From JBBTYG01 sp964418085 (lineage in GTDB: Bacteria; Patescibacteriota; Minisyncoccia; UBA6257; 2-01-FULL-56-20), in contig CAYQKB010000022.1 in the NCBI GenBank assembly GCA_964418085.1, positions 1 through 18,172 of the forward strand: a stretch of 18,172 bases of DNA, written 5' to 3'. This document shows positions 1-6,209 of the stretch, one piece after another (positions within the stretch are counted from its first letter, which is position 1; each line of letters starts with the position of its first letter). The notes under the pieces were generated by a model. The model had not been told where the DNA came from. It searched no databases and saw nothing but the letters and a program-made list of their open reading frames with translations. The position numbers and the translations under genes were made by a program.

Positions 1-513
1 GTGACGGATGCCACGCTCCAGTTGCTCGGCTATTGGTCGTGCAGCAACGTTACGATGGTGATCACGAGTCCTCCGAACGGCGGCACGATCAAAGCCACGC
101 TCTACTCGCGTCCGCACGCGCTCACATTCGCCTTCCTCGACGGGTGCAATACGATGGACGGATCCATTGTAAATACCCTCGTTGATGGAAAAACGGACTA
201 CGGCGGGAACGCGAAGATGTCGCTCTCTGATCTGATTTCGGGCGGTTACTTCCCGCACTACGGATGCGGGTGGACTCGGGCGAAAGCTTTCACCACCACC
301 ATCCGGTATGACGTGGACTTCGGCCACGCGGATTATGTGGGGCAGTTTTTCCAGTTTGTCCTCACGCCCGATCCGTCAACCGGTTTGCCCGCAAATACCT
401 ACAAACAATCACGGGCTCAAGCTCGCTACTGGTCGAACACACCAGGTACGATCAATCCGTACTCGGGAGGGTGGGACTTCACGGGATGTGAAGATCTCTA
501 CATCGATGAATAA
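1..513 (+). CDS. Hypothetical protein with DGCNT motif, 5' end cut by the window
   Basis: The reading frame is open to the left edge and ends with TAA at 511-513, giving at least 170 residues. The GTG at base 1 is probably an internal codon, so the true start is likely outside the window. No transmembrane segment is visible. A hydrophobic strand followed by a Cys motif (LTFAFLDGCNT, residues about 41-51) resembles the catalytic-Cys strand of caspase-like (CHAT/C25) folds, and the later GCGWTRAKAF segment would fit the strand after it. This is a weak inference; no second catalytic residue can be assigned. The next gene follows within 22 bases and probably shares the transcript. Base composition is richer in G+C (52-65% in sampled 60-base lines) than the argS region (27-42% in sampled lines), so recent acquisition is possible. 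Function unknown. Confidence 0.6.
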   Translation: MTDATLQLLGYWSCSNVTMVITSPPNGGTIKATLYSRPHALTFAFLDGCNTMDGSIVNTLVDGKTDYGGNAKMSLSDLISGGYFPHYGCGWTRAKAFTTTIRYDVDFGHADYVGQFFQFVLTPDPSTGLPANTYKQSRAQARYWSNTPGTINPYSGGWDFTGCEDLYIDE

Positions 514-535
514 CAACTCAACCGAAAGGAAAGTT

Positions 536-1414
536 ATGAAAAGCATAGTTCTTATTGTCGTCGGAGTAATCCGAAAAGAATTGTATCGCACCATCATCCC
601 CCTCATCGCCGGACTTGCAGTCATTTTCTTTTTTATGACCCTCGGGCCGCGAAAAGAAAATGCCGCAAGTATCCAAATCAGTGGGACAATCAACGCGAAC
701 CCGACTCCGGACACCGCTCGACTGGATGTCGAAAAAGTCACTTCTCGGCTGTCCTTTGGGGAATTGGTGACCACAAACCGAATCCTGAAAGCCATGAGTT
801 CTACGAACACCCCATTCCAGTGGTGGGCGAAGAATTTCATGCTAAGCAACGTAAACGAGTTCCTTGGGAAGGTTTCGGTTTTCGGTCTTTCGGGACCGCT
901 TAACACCACGGGGGTGATTGCAACAAGTTACCTCACCATAAACGGCGCGGAACTCTGGCTCCACACCGAAAGCAAAAGCCACCGCATGCGCTATCAAAAC
1001 GGCGTCCTTTGGGAAGTCATCGCGCTTGAAGGCGATTGTCTTGGTATCGGGCACGACTCCGAAAAAGTCGCGAACTGGCCGAGCGAGATCGGGCCGTGGT
1101 CGAAGGAAATGGCAATTGACCGGATGGCTGAAACGATGACCAAGCTAGGCCTCGGCAAAAGCGAGTTTGGCATTGCAGGCGCTCCAGACATCGTTGCGCC
1201 CATTGCCGGCGGCGATGGAAAAACAGCAATTCCGTTCTACGCGGTAACGCTGTGCGACAGTAGTGAGGAGCCAGTGCTCGAAGCCCGCTTCCGGTGGACA
1301 CAAGACACCGGGTGGCAGCTCACATACTGGGGCAATTACTCCAGGCGCACGCAGGATGCGCAGTCAACCAACTTCCAGAACTTGTATAGCAGGTTCTTCG
1401 GAAGCGGAAAATAA
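536..1414 (+). CDS. Membrane-anchored hypothetical protein
   Basis: A 292-residue protein of unknown function. The frame continues upstream to an ATG at 506 and beyond, but ATG 536 is preferred: AGGA at 527-530 is a good Shine-Dalgarno sequence five bases upstream, and translation from it begins after the stop of the preceding gene. The N-terminus has hydrophobic stretches at about residues 1-11 and 17-35 (IIPLIAGLAVIFFFMTLG) with basic residues between, which suggests a signal anchor. The remaining ~250 residues would face outward and are mixed alpha/beta, with no repeats and two cysteines. No catalytic motif was recognised. It lies 22 bases after the first gene and ends 25 bases before a strong intrinsic terminator, so the two genes form the end of an operon entering from the left. 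Confidence 0.75.
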   Translation: MKSIVLIVVGVIRKELYRTIIPLIAGLAVIFFFMTLGPRKENAASIQISGTINANPTPDTARLDVEKVTSRLSFGELVTTNRILKAMSSTNTPFQWWAKNFMLSNVNEFLGKVSVFGLSGPLNTTGVIATSYLTINGAELWLHTESKSHRMRYQNGVLWEVIALEGDCLGIGHDSEKVANWPSEIGPWSKEMAIDRMAETMTKLGLGKSEFGIAGAPDIVAPIAGGDGKTAIPFYAVTLCDSSEEPVLEARFRWTQDTGWQLTYWGNYSRRTQDAQSTNFQNLYSRFFGSGK

Positions 1415-1439
1415 TCTACCTCGCAAACGCGAGATTCAC

Positions 1440-1479
1440 GGCCCGGGTCGCATTCAAGCGATTCGGGTCTTTTTATTTT
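1440..1479 (+). terminator. Rho-independent terminator after the left-edge operon
   Basis: A 12-bp stem pairs 1440-1451 with 1458-1469, including three G.U wobbles that form only in the plus-strand RNA. The loop is six bases (1452-1457). The run TTTTTATTTT follows immediately at 1470-1479. The lack of a T-run on the other side means it acts for the plus strand only and not for the convergent smpB. Confidence 0.9.
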
Positions 1480-1534
1480 GCAGGAATTATTTTTTAAACG
1501 TTTTTTTTGAGATCGCAATTTGGGACGTTTCATA

Positions 1535-1969
1535 CTATACATTTCTCATCTCGCGCCGAGCAGTTCTCTTCTTTATATATTCCCGCTTATCGTGCTGCTT
1601 TCTAGGCGTGCCGAGGCCGAGTTCAACTTTGATGCGATTATTTTTTACATAAGCGCGGAGGGCAACGAGCGAAAACTTTTTTTCTTTGAGTTTTCCCGTA
1701 AGTTCCTGAATTTCCTCTTTTTTTAAAAGCAACCGCCTGGTTCGGTTCGGATCGTATCCCTCCGCAATGTTTAAAGGTTGATATGCGGAAATACCGGCAT
1801 TCAAAAGCAACGCTTCATGATCGCGAATAATGCCATACGATCCGGAAAGATTCATCTGCCCCGCGCGGACGCTTTTTACCTCGTGTCCAAGAAGCTCGAT
1901 GCCGGCTTCAACCGTTTCCGAGATATTGTAATCAAATCGTGCCCGCCTATTTTCTGCCAAGGGTTCCAT
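1535..1969 (-). CDS. smpB: SsrA-binding protein SmpB
   Basis: SmpB binds tmRNA and delivers it to stalled ribosomes for trans-translation. The 144-residue protein matches the family along its whole length, slightly shorter than the usual ~150-160. Visible signatures are the N-terminal ENRRARFDY segment, EAGIELLGHEVKSVRAG with NLSGSYG after it (OB-fold core), the DPNRTRRLLL segment, YVKNNRIKVELGLG, and the basic tail HDKREYIKKRTARREMRN that enters the mRNA channel. The start at ATG 1969 fits the family N-terminus. No Shine-Dalgarno sequence precedes it; instead TAAAAT lies exactly six bases upstream (1976-1981), which suggests a leaderless mRNA. No tmRNA gene is visible in the window. It converges on the left-edge operon and diverges from argS. 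Confidence 0.96.
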   Translation of the reverse strand: MEPLAENRRARFDYNISETVEAGIELLGHEVKSVRAGQMNLSGSYGIIRDHEALLLNAGISAYQPLNIAEGYDPNRTRRLLLKKEEIQELTGKLKEKKFSLVALRAYVKNNRIKVELGLGTPRKQHDKREYIKKRTARREMRNV

Positions 1970-1975
1970 ATATCC

Positions 1976-1981
1976 ATTTTA
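1976..1981 (-). promoter_or_regulatory. Candidate -10 box for leaderless smpB
   Basis: On the minus strand TAAAAT (within TATAAAAT) ends six bases before the smpB ATG, so transcription would be expected to begin at or next to the A of the start codon. No convincing -35 hexamer is seen at 16-18 bases. The same hexamer and the same distance occur before ileS. Confidence 0.45.
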
Positions 1982-2009
1982 TAGTATTTCGGCTATGGAG
2001 TCTCTTTGA

Positions 2010-2038
2010 TTGCCCGCCAAGATTTTTTGGGCTATTGT
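2010..2038 (+). promoter_or_regulatory. Candidate sigma-70-type promoter for argS
   Basis: TTGCCC (2010-2015), a 17-base spacer and TATTGT (2033-2038) form an acceptable -35/-10 pair. A start near 2043-2046 would give argS a leader of about 130 bases carrying the hairpins and small ORF described separately. Other arrangements are possible in this A+T-rich stretch. Confidence 0.4.
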
Positions 2039-2042
2039 AGAT

Positions 2043-2162
2043 ATGGAGAAAATAAAAAAGAGCGGCAGTGAGGTGGAGAACTCTATTAGGGTAGGAGTGC
2101 GCCTCCGCCTCGATATTCCATTCTGCCGCTCAATCTACAGAGTAGAACGATGCATTAAATAA
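2043..2162 (+). CDS. Possible 39-residue arginine-rich leader peptide of argS
   Basis: An ATG five bases downstream of the candidate -10 box opens a 39-codon frame that stops (TAA 2160-2162) 14 bases before the argS ATG. The second half is rich in arginine (six Arg: AGG, CGC, CGC, CGC, AGA, CGA), including a V-R-L-R-L stretch at residues 19-23. This would suit a leader peptide sensing charged tRNA-Arg before argS. There is no Shine-Dalgarno sequence, so it would have to be read from a leaderless message. A 40-codon open frame arises by chance in roughly one frame in seven, and no U-rich terminator follows the hairpins, so a classical attenuator is not supported. Treat it as a candidate only. 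Confidence 0.25.
   Translation: MEKIKKSGSEVENSIRVGVRLRLDIPFCRSIYRVERCIK
2060..2131 (+). promoter_or_regulatory. Structured argS 5' leader (nested stems)
   Basis: A 9-bp perfect outer stem pairs GAGCGGCAG (2060-2068) with CTGCCGCTC (2123-2131). Nested inside, GAGGTGG (2070-2076) pairs with CCGCCTC (2105-2111) with one wobble, and GGAG (2094-2097) can alternatively pair with CTCC (2103-2106). The structure ends 46 bases before argS and overlaps the small ORF, so translation would disrupt it. No T-run follows. It matches no riboswitch class I can name. As an inverted repeat it could also belong to the divergent side, but it lies outside the presumed smpB transcript. Confidence 0.5.
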
Positions 2163-2176
2163 ATCAAGAGGGAGCC

Positions 2177-3904
2177 ATGAATCCAAAAAATATAATCGAA
2201 GACCTGCTTCGGCCTGCAATTTCTGAGGAAACGCCCATTGAAATAACCGTTCCGGAGCGCGCCGAGTTTGGGCATTACTCGACGAACATTGCGATGCGGC
2301 TTGCGTCCATGCGCAAAAAAGCCCCGCTTGAAATCGCGCGCGAGCTGGCTCTCGCTGTCCAGAAAAATGCGCCGTCCGACTTGTTTGAAAAAATCGAAGC
2401 CGTCGCTCCGGGGTTTATAAATTTCTGGGTTTCGAAAGATGCTCTTCGCGGCGAAATTAACTCTATTTCAAAAAATATAAAAAAGTACGGTGTATCACAG
2501 ATTGGTAAAAACAAAACTGTCATCGTGGAATATTCCCAGCCGAATATTGCCAAAAAAATGCACGTGGGACACTTACGCACCACACTTCTTGGTGACTCGT
2601 TTGCAAAAGTGTTTGACATGCTCGGATATAAAGTTATCCGCTGGAACTATATCGGCGATTGGGGCACGCAGTTCGGAAAGCTTATCGCTGCATATAAATT
2701 ATGGGGGAGTAAAGAAGCGATAAAAAAAGACCCGATTGCGGAACTCCAAAAACTGTATGTTCGTTTCCATGATGAGATGAAGCGCGACGCCTCGCTCGAA
2801 GACAGGGGGCGAGAAGAATTTAAAAAGCTCGAAGAGGGAGACAAAGAGAATAGAAAGCTCTGGGAATGGTTCAAAAAAGAATCGCTGAAAGAATTCGACC
2901 GAGCATATAAAGTGCTCGGGGTGAAATTCGATACGTTTATCGGCGAAAGTGATTTTCAAAAGGAAATGAAGCCGCTCGTTGCGGAGCTTTTGAAAAGCGG
3001 TATTGCCGAGAAGAGCGAGGGCGCGGTTATTATTTCACTCGGCAAATATGGATTTAATCTGCCGCCGGCCTTGATTCAAAAAGCGGACGGGGCGAGCTTG
3101 TATCTTGCCCGCGACATTGCAGGATTCAAATACCGGATCAAGAAATTCAAACCGGAAAAAATTTTGTACGTGGTTGGAAATGAACAGACGCTCCACTTCG
3201 AACAGCTTTTTGCGATTGCGAAAATACTAAAAGTCACCGATACCGAATTAGCGCATATAAAATATGGTTTGGTGCTCGGCGAATCGGGCAAGAAGCTCGC
3301 CACACGCGAAGGCCGTACTGTTTCCGCGGATGAAGTGATTGGCAAGGCAGTGAATCTCGCTCGCGAAGTCGTTTCCAAAAAGAATTCGGAGTTAAGCGCC
3401 AAGGAAAAAAACGAAGTGGCGCGGGTGGTCGGCATCGGCGCGGTGAAATATGCGAACCTCAAAGAGAATCGGCACTCGGATATTATTTTTGACTGGGATA
3501 GGATGCTTGATTTCACCGGCGACAGCGCGCCCTATATTCAGTACACGTATGCGCGGTTCAGGAATATTTTGGCGAAGGCCCCCATCCTTCGCCAAAGCTT
3601 CGGAGGGCAAGGGAAAAATAATTTTAAAAACTTATCCGGCGACACCGAATTCGAAATCATTCGAAAAATTTTGGATTTCCCGAGTGAGATTGAAAGAAGC
3701 GGAGAGCAGTACGCAATAAACAACCTCGCAAACTACGTGTACCAATTATCAAATCTCTTAAACAAGCTCTATGAAACCACGCCGATTTTGAAAGAAGCCG
3801 ACCCCGCCCGCCGCTCCGCGCTACTTTCTCTTATAGACGTTTCAACCATAGTCCTCCAAAAATCCCTCGCGCTTTTGGGAATCGAAGCACTGGAACGGAT
3901 TTAA
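2177..3904 (+). CDS. argS: Arginine--tRNA ligase (ArgRS)
   Basis: Attaches arginine to tRNA-Arg in the cytoplasm; class I synthetase, 575 residues, normal for the family. Seen in order: the N-terminal additional domain (about 1-105), the class I signature EYSQPNIAKKMHVGHLR with HVGH at 129-132, the WNYIGDWGTQFG segment, and a KMSKS-equivalent loop KKLATREG starting at K372, as usual for ArgRS. A DALR-type anticodon-binding domain follows (QYTYARFRNIL onward, about 455-575). AGAGGGAG (2168-2174) provides a Shine-Dalgarno sequence unusually close to ATG 2177 (2-base gap). A palindromic repeat is inserted in-frame at residues about 466-478, between the first two helices of the anticodon-binding domain. 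The first Cys-rich gene begins 17 bases after the stop, probably in the same transcript. Confidence 0.98.
   Translation: MNPKNIIEDLLRPAISEETPIEITVPERAEFGHYSTNIAMRLASMRKKAPLEIARELALAVQKNAPSDLFEKIEAVAPGFINFWVSKDALRGEINSISKNIKKYGVSQIGKNKTVIVEYSQPNIAKKMHVGHLRTTLLGDSFAKVFDMLGYKVIRWNYIGDWGTQFGKLIAAYKLWGSKEAIKKDPIAELQKLYVRFHDEMKRDASLEDRGREEFKKLEEGDKENRKLWEWFKKESLKEFDRAYKVLGVKFDTFIGESDFQKEMKPLVAELLKSGIAEKSEGAVIISLGKYGFNLPPALIQKADGASLYLARDIAGFKYRIKKFKPEKILYVVGNEQTLHFEQLFAIAKILKVTDTELAHIKYGLVLGESGKKLATREGRTVSADEVIGKAVNLAREVVSKKNSELSAKEKNEVARVVGIGAVKYANLKENRHSDIIFDWDRMLDFTGDSAPYIQYTYARFRNILAKAPILRQSFGGQGKNNFKNLSGDTEFEIIRKILDFPSEIERSGEQYAINNLANYVYQLSNLLNKLYETTPILKEADPARRSALLSLIDVSTIVLQKSLALLGIEALERI
3571..3607 (+). 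repeat. Palindromic repeat inserted in-frame in argS
   Basis: GGCGAAGG (3571-3578) and CCTTCGCC (3586-3593) form an 8-bp perfect hairpin with a 7-base loop. The stretch 3586-3606 is the reverse complement of the repeat core seen in Cys-rich paralogues 1 and 3 (CCGAAGCTTT[A/G]GCGAAGG). It is read as A-K-A-P-I-L-R-Q-S-F-G-G-Q in a loop where ArgRS proteins vary. Three related copies, two of them in the opposite orientation, identify it as a dispersed repeat. Confidence 0.7.
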
Positions 3905-3909
3905 TTTAT

Positions 3910-3930
3910 AACTTTTAACTTATGACTGTT
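3910..3930 (+). repeat. Short heptamer array spanning the start of paralogue 1
   Basis: Three consecutive 7-base units (AACTTTT, AACTTAT, GACTGTT) cover the argS-paralogue 1 junction. The ATG of the Cys-rich gene (3922-3924) straddles units 2 and 3, replacing any Shine-Dalgarno sequence. The first unit is the exact reverse complement of AAAAGTT, the unit of the array at 13155-13189. With only three degenerate units this copy is the weakest of the set. Confidence 0.4.
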
Positions 3931-5724
3931 TCTGAAAAGAAAACATGTCAGAATTGTAAAACTGAATTCCAGATCGAATCCGCCGATTTTGATTTCTACA
4001 AAAAAATTTCCGTCCCGCCGCCGACGTGGTGTTGGCGATGCCGTGCGATGCGGCGAATGGCTTTCAGGAATATGACGTGTCTTTATCCCCGCACCTGCGC
4101 CGCGACCGGGAAAAAGATTTTTATTTCTATGCCTCCAAGCGCGCCTATGCCGGTGTATGATTCCAAATACTGGCTTAGCGATGTGTGGGATGCTTTAGAG
4201 TACGGCCGCGACTACGATTTTTCCCGGCCATTTTTTGATCAGATAAAAGAGTTATATAACGCCGTCCCGTGGGGTATGATATGGAACATCGACTCCGTAA
4301 ACAGCGAATACAGTTCAGCCGCCTATGCCAAAAATTGTTATTTATGTTTTGACGCCGGTTTTGACGAGGACAGCGCATACAGCGTTTCCTTGCAGCGCGG
4401 CAAAAATTGTTTCGACGTCATCAACTGCAAATATTGCGAACTCTGCTATTATTCTATAAACACCAGCCACTCGTTTAAAGTATTTTTCTCCCGCAATTGC
4501 ACATCGTGCAGCGAAGTGTGGTTTAGCCAGGATTGCGTCGGATGCACAAATTGTTTTGGCTGCACCGGCTTGCGAAATAAAAACTATCATATTTTTAATC
4601 AACCGTACTCAAAAGAAGCATATAAAGAAAAACTGAAGGAATTCAAATTAGATTCCTGGACCGGAATCCAAAACGCGCGAAATAGCGCAGAAGCTTTTTG
4701 GCTACAGAATCCGGTAAAGTTTCAGCACAGCGTACAAGCCAAGGGATGCACGGGCGATTACCTTTTCAACTCCACCGAACTGCGCACGTGTTTCTTTGGA
4801 GATGGCGCGCAAAACTGCGGGTATTCGCAAAGCATAATTTATGCGCCGATAAAAGATTGTATGGATATAAGTTCTACGGGCGAAGCAGTTGAGTTGGCAT
4901 ACGAGACGTCGTGTTCCGGCGATACCATGTCTAAAGTATTTTTTTCTTACGACATCGGAGCGAGCACCAATTTGCAATATTGTATTAATTCCCGAGGAGT
5001 TAATAATGCGTTTGGATGTGTGGGTATTCGTAAGAAAAATTACTGCATCTTGAACAAACAATATTCCAAAGAAGAATATAACGAGCTTGTCCCGAAAATA
5101 ATAAAGCACATGAGCGACATGCCCTATGTTGATGCCAAAGGCCGCGCGTACAAATACGGCGAGTTCTTCCCGCCGGAGATGAGTCCGTTTGGCTTCAACA
5201 CCACACAAGGCCAGGAATATTTTCCGATAAGCAAAGAAGAAGCAGAAGAACGCGGCTTCAACTGGCGGGAAACAGAAAAACGGGAATTTAAAGTGACGAA
5301 AACTCCGGACGCGCTACCCGATTCAATATTAGAAATAAAAGACGATATCTTCGGCGAAGTAATTCAGTGCACGCACGATGCCGCGAAAGAGCATCCTTTC
5401 GGCTGTGACCCGAACTGCGTATCAGCATTCAAAATCACACCGCAGGAGCTCCAATTTTACAGGCAAATGAATCTGCCGCTTCCGCGCACCTGTTTCTATT
5501 GCCGTCACTTCGAGCGCATCAGCTGGCGAAACAAGCCGAAGTTGTATAAAGGGAAATGTGCGTGCTTGTCCTCCGAAGCTTTAGCGAAGGAGGATGCGTA
5601 TCAAAACGTTGCCTCGCATTTCCATGGCCTCGACGATTGTCCCAATGAATTTGAAACTACATACCCGCCAGATCGTCCTGAAATTGTATATTGCGAAGCT
5701 TGCTACCAAAGCGAGGTTGCATAA
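3922..5724 (+). CDS. Cys-rich zinc-ribbon/repeat protein, paralogue 1
   Basis: Unknown function; 600 residues with 36 Cys, no signal peptide or membrane segment. It has an N-terminal zinc ribbon (C9-x2-C12, C37-x2-C40) followed by the family motif RRMAFRN. A conserved SVNSEY leads into a Cys-dense middle region with short repeats, suggestive of a beta-solenoid (DCVGCTNCFGC at 204-214, then NQPYSKEAY). A second weaker round ends in CILNKQYSKEEY (about 374-385). A YGEFFPPEMSPFGFN segment and a C-terminal ribbon follow (C483, C495, C499, C524-x2-C527, C546-x-C548), echoing the N-terminus, and the protein ends YCEACYQSEVA. In-frame repeat at residues 549-558. It starts 17 bases after argS without a Shine-Dalgarno sequence. 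Metal binding is inferred from the Cys spacing; a scaffold or nucleic-acid-binding role is only a guess. Confidence 0.9.
   Translation: MTVSEKKTCQNCKTEFQIESADFDFYKKISVPPPTWCWRCRAMRRMAFRNMTCLYPRTCAATGKKIFISMPPSAPMPVYDSKYWLSDVWDALEYGRDYDFSRPFFDQIKELYNAVPWGMIWNIDSVNSEYSSAAYAKNCYLCFDAGFDEDSAYSVSLQRGKNCFDVINCKYCELCYYSINTSHSFKVFFSRNCTSCSEVWFSQDCVGCTNCFGCTGLRNKNYHIFNQPYSKEAYKEKLKEFKLDSWTGIQNARNSAEAFWLQNPVKFQHSVQAKGCTGDYLFNSTELRTCFFGDGAQNCGYSQSIIYAPIKDCMDISSTGEAVELAYETSCSGDTMSKVFFSYDIGASTNLQYCINSRGVNNAFGCVGIRKKNYCILNKQYSKEEYNELVPKIIKHMSDMPYVDAKGRAYKYGEFFPPEMSPFGFNTTQGQEYFPISKEEAEERGFNWRETEKREFKVTKTPDALPDSILEIKDDIFGEVIQCTHDAAKEHPFGCDPNCVSAFKITPQELQFYRQMNLPLPRTCFYCRHFERISWRNKPKLYKGKCACLSSEALAKEDAYQNVASHFHGLDDCPNEFETTYPPDRPEIVYCEACYQSEVA
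5566..5595 (+). repeat. 30-bp in-frame repeat insertion in paralogue 1
   Basis: Thirty bases encoding L-S-S-E-A-L-A-K-E-D sit directly after the CxC of the C-terminal ribbon. Paralogue 2 passes from C-R-C straight to D-Y with nothing between. The core CTCCGAAGCTTTAGCGAAGGAG has complementary ends (CTCC/GGAG) and inner GC/GC pairs. It matches the copy in paralogue 3 at 25 of 30 positions and the reverse complement of the argS copy. Confidence 0.75.
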
Positions 5725-5744
5725 TATTAAAAATTAGGTATGAT
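5717..5744 (+). promoter_or_regulatory. Promoter for the toxin-antitoxin pair, overlapping the end of paralogue 1
   Basis: TTGCAT (5717-5722), a 16-base spacer and TATGAT (5739-5744) form a good -35/-10 pair. The -35 box overlaps the last codons and stop of paralogue 1. The -10 box ends exactly six bases before the antitoxin ATG (5751), as for smpB, ileS and the lipoprotein gene, so a leaderless message is likely. It would also serve paralogues 2 and 3. No operator repeat was seen. Confidence 0.55.
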
Positions 5745-5750
5745 GAAAAA

Positions 5751-5945
5751 ATGAAAATAACAAAAGAAAAAACCTACGTCCGCATTTCACGGGAAGAATA
5801 CAAAAAACTCAAAGACCTCCAGAAGCGTTTTGGACAGTTTTTGAATTATGTAGAACATATAAAAGAAATAGAGCAGGCACGAAAAGATATTCGGGATGGA
5901 CGAATTTATTCCCAGGAAAAACTTTTCAAAGACCTCGGGATATAG
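5751..5945 (+). CDS. Antitoxin of a RelE/ParE-type toxin-antitoxin pair
   Basis: A 64-residue charged protein placed just upstream of a RelE/ParE-fold toxin. The N-terminus (KTYVRISREEYKKLKDLQ) could form a short strand and helix for dimerisation and DNA binding. The C-terminus (IEQARKDIRDGRIYSQEKLFKDLGI) has the pattern often seen in RelB/ParD/Phd-like antitoxins, where a helix wraps the toxin. The family cannot be fixed by eye. The frame is open upstream to an ATG at 5691 inside paralogue 1, but ATG 5751 is chosen: it follows the candidate -10 box at six bases and gives a typical length. ATGs at 5740 and 5743 are out of frame. Such antitoxins usually repress their own operon. The toxin ATG lies nine bases after its stop. 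Confidence 0.75.
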   Translation: MKITKEKTYVRISREEYKKLKDLQKRFGQFLNYVEHIKEIEQARKDIRDGRIYSQEKLFKDLGI

Positions 5946-5954
5946 CCCTTTGGG

Positions 5955-6206
5955 ATGAAAATTTACTTTACGCAGAAAGCTAGGGAGAATTTGGAGTCGC
6001 TTGCACCGGAAATTCAAAAGAGAATCGCGAAGAAAATGCGCTTCTTTGCGGCGCAGAAGAACCCACTGGTTTTTGCCAAACGACTTTCTGATCCCAGGGA
6101 AGGGCAATTTCGTTTCCGTATCGGCGACTATCGAGTAATCTTCGACGTCATTCGAGATACGGTATTTGTTTTAAAAATCGCGCCGCGCGACAAGGCGTAC
6201 GAATAA
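5955..6206 (+). CDS. RelE/ParE-family toxin
   Basis: An 83-residue toxin of the RelE/ParE superfamily, whose members cleave mRNA on the ribosome or poison gyrase; the sequence does not tell which. The typical layout is present: an N-terminal strand (KIYFTQKA), two basic helices (about residues 8-35), then RFRIGDYRVIFDV and VFVLKIAPRDKAYE, matching the family core R-x-G-x-Y-R-[VI] and the closing basic-x-x-x-Y. Length is normal and the gene looks intact. There is no clear Shine-Dalgarno sequence (TTTGGG abuts the ATG), so translation may depend on coupling with the antitoxin. Paralogue 2 begins only three bases after the stop, so toxin expression and the second and third Cys-rich genes are very likely linked in one message. 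Confidence 0.88.
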   Translation: MKIYFTQKARENLESLAPEIQKRIAKKMRFFAAQKNPLVFAKRLSDPREGQFRFRIGDYRVIFDVIRDTVFVLKIAPRDKAYE

Positions 6207-6209
6207 TCT

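Noticed and set aside
308..535. Upstream extension of the membrane protein gene to ATG 308 or 506
   Set aside because: It would overlap the first gene by up to 206 bases. ATG 536 has a Shine-Dalgarno sequence at proper spacing and directly precedes the hydrophobic N-terminus.
2086..2101. T-box-like sequence (AGGGTAGGAGTGCG) upstream of argS
   Set aside because: It resembles the T-box core AGGGTGGNACCGCG but has TAGG where the tRNA-acceptor-pairing TGGN is required. The leader is also too short for stem I, and no terminator follows.
5691..5750. Upstream start for the antitoxin at ATG 5691
   Set aside because: It lies inside the conserved C-terminus of paralogue 1 and adds residues unlike an antitoxin. 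The promoter-to-ATG arrangement points to 5751.
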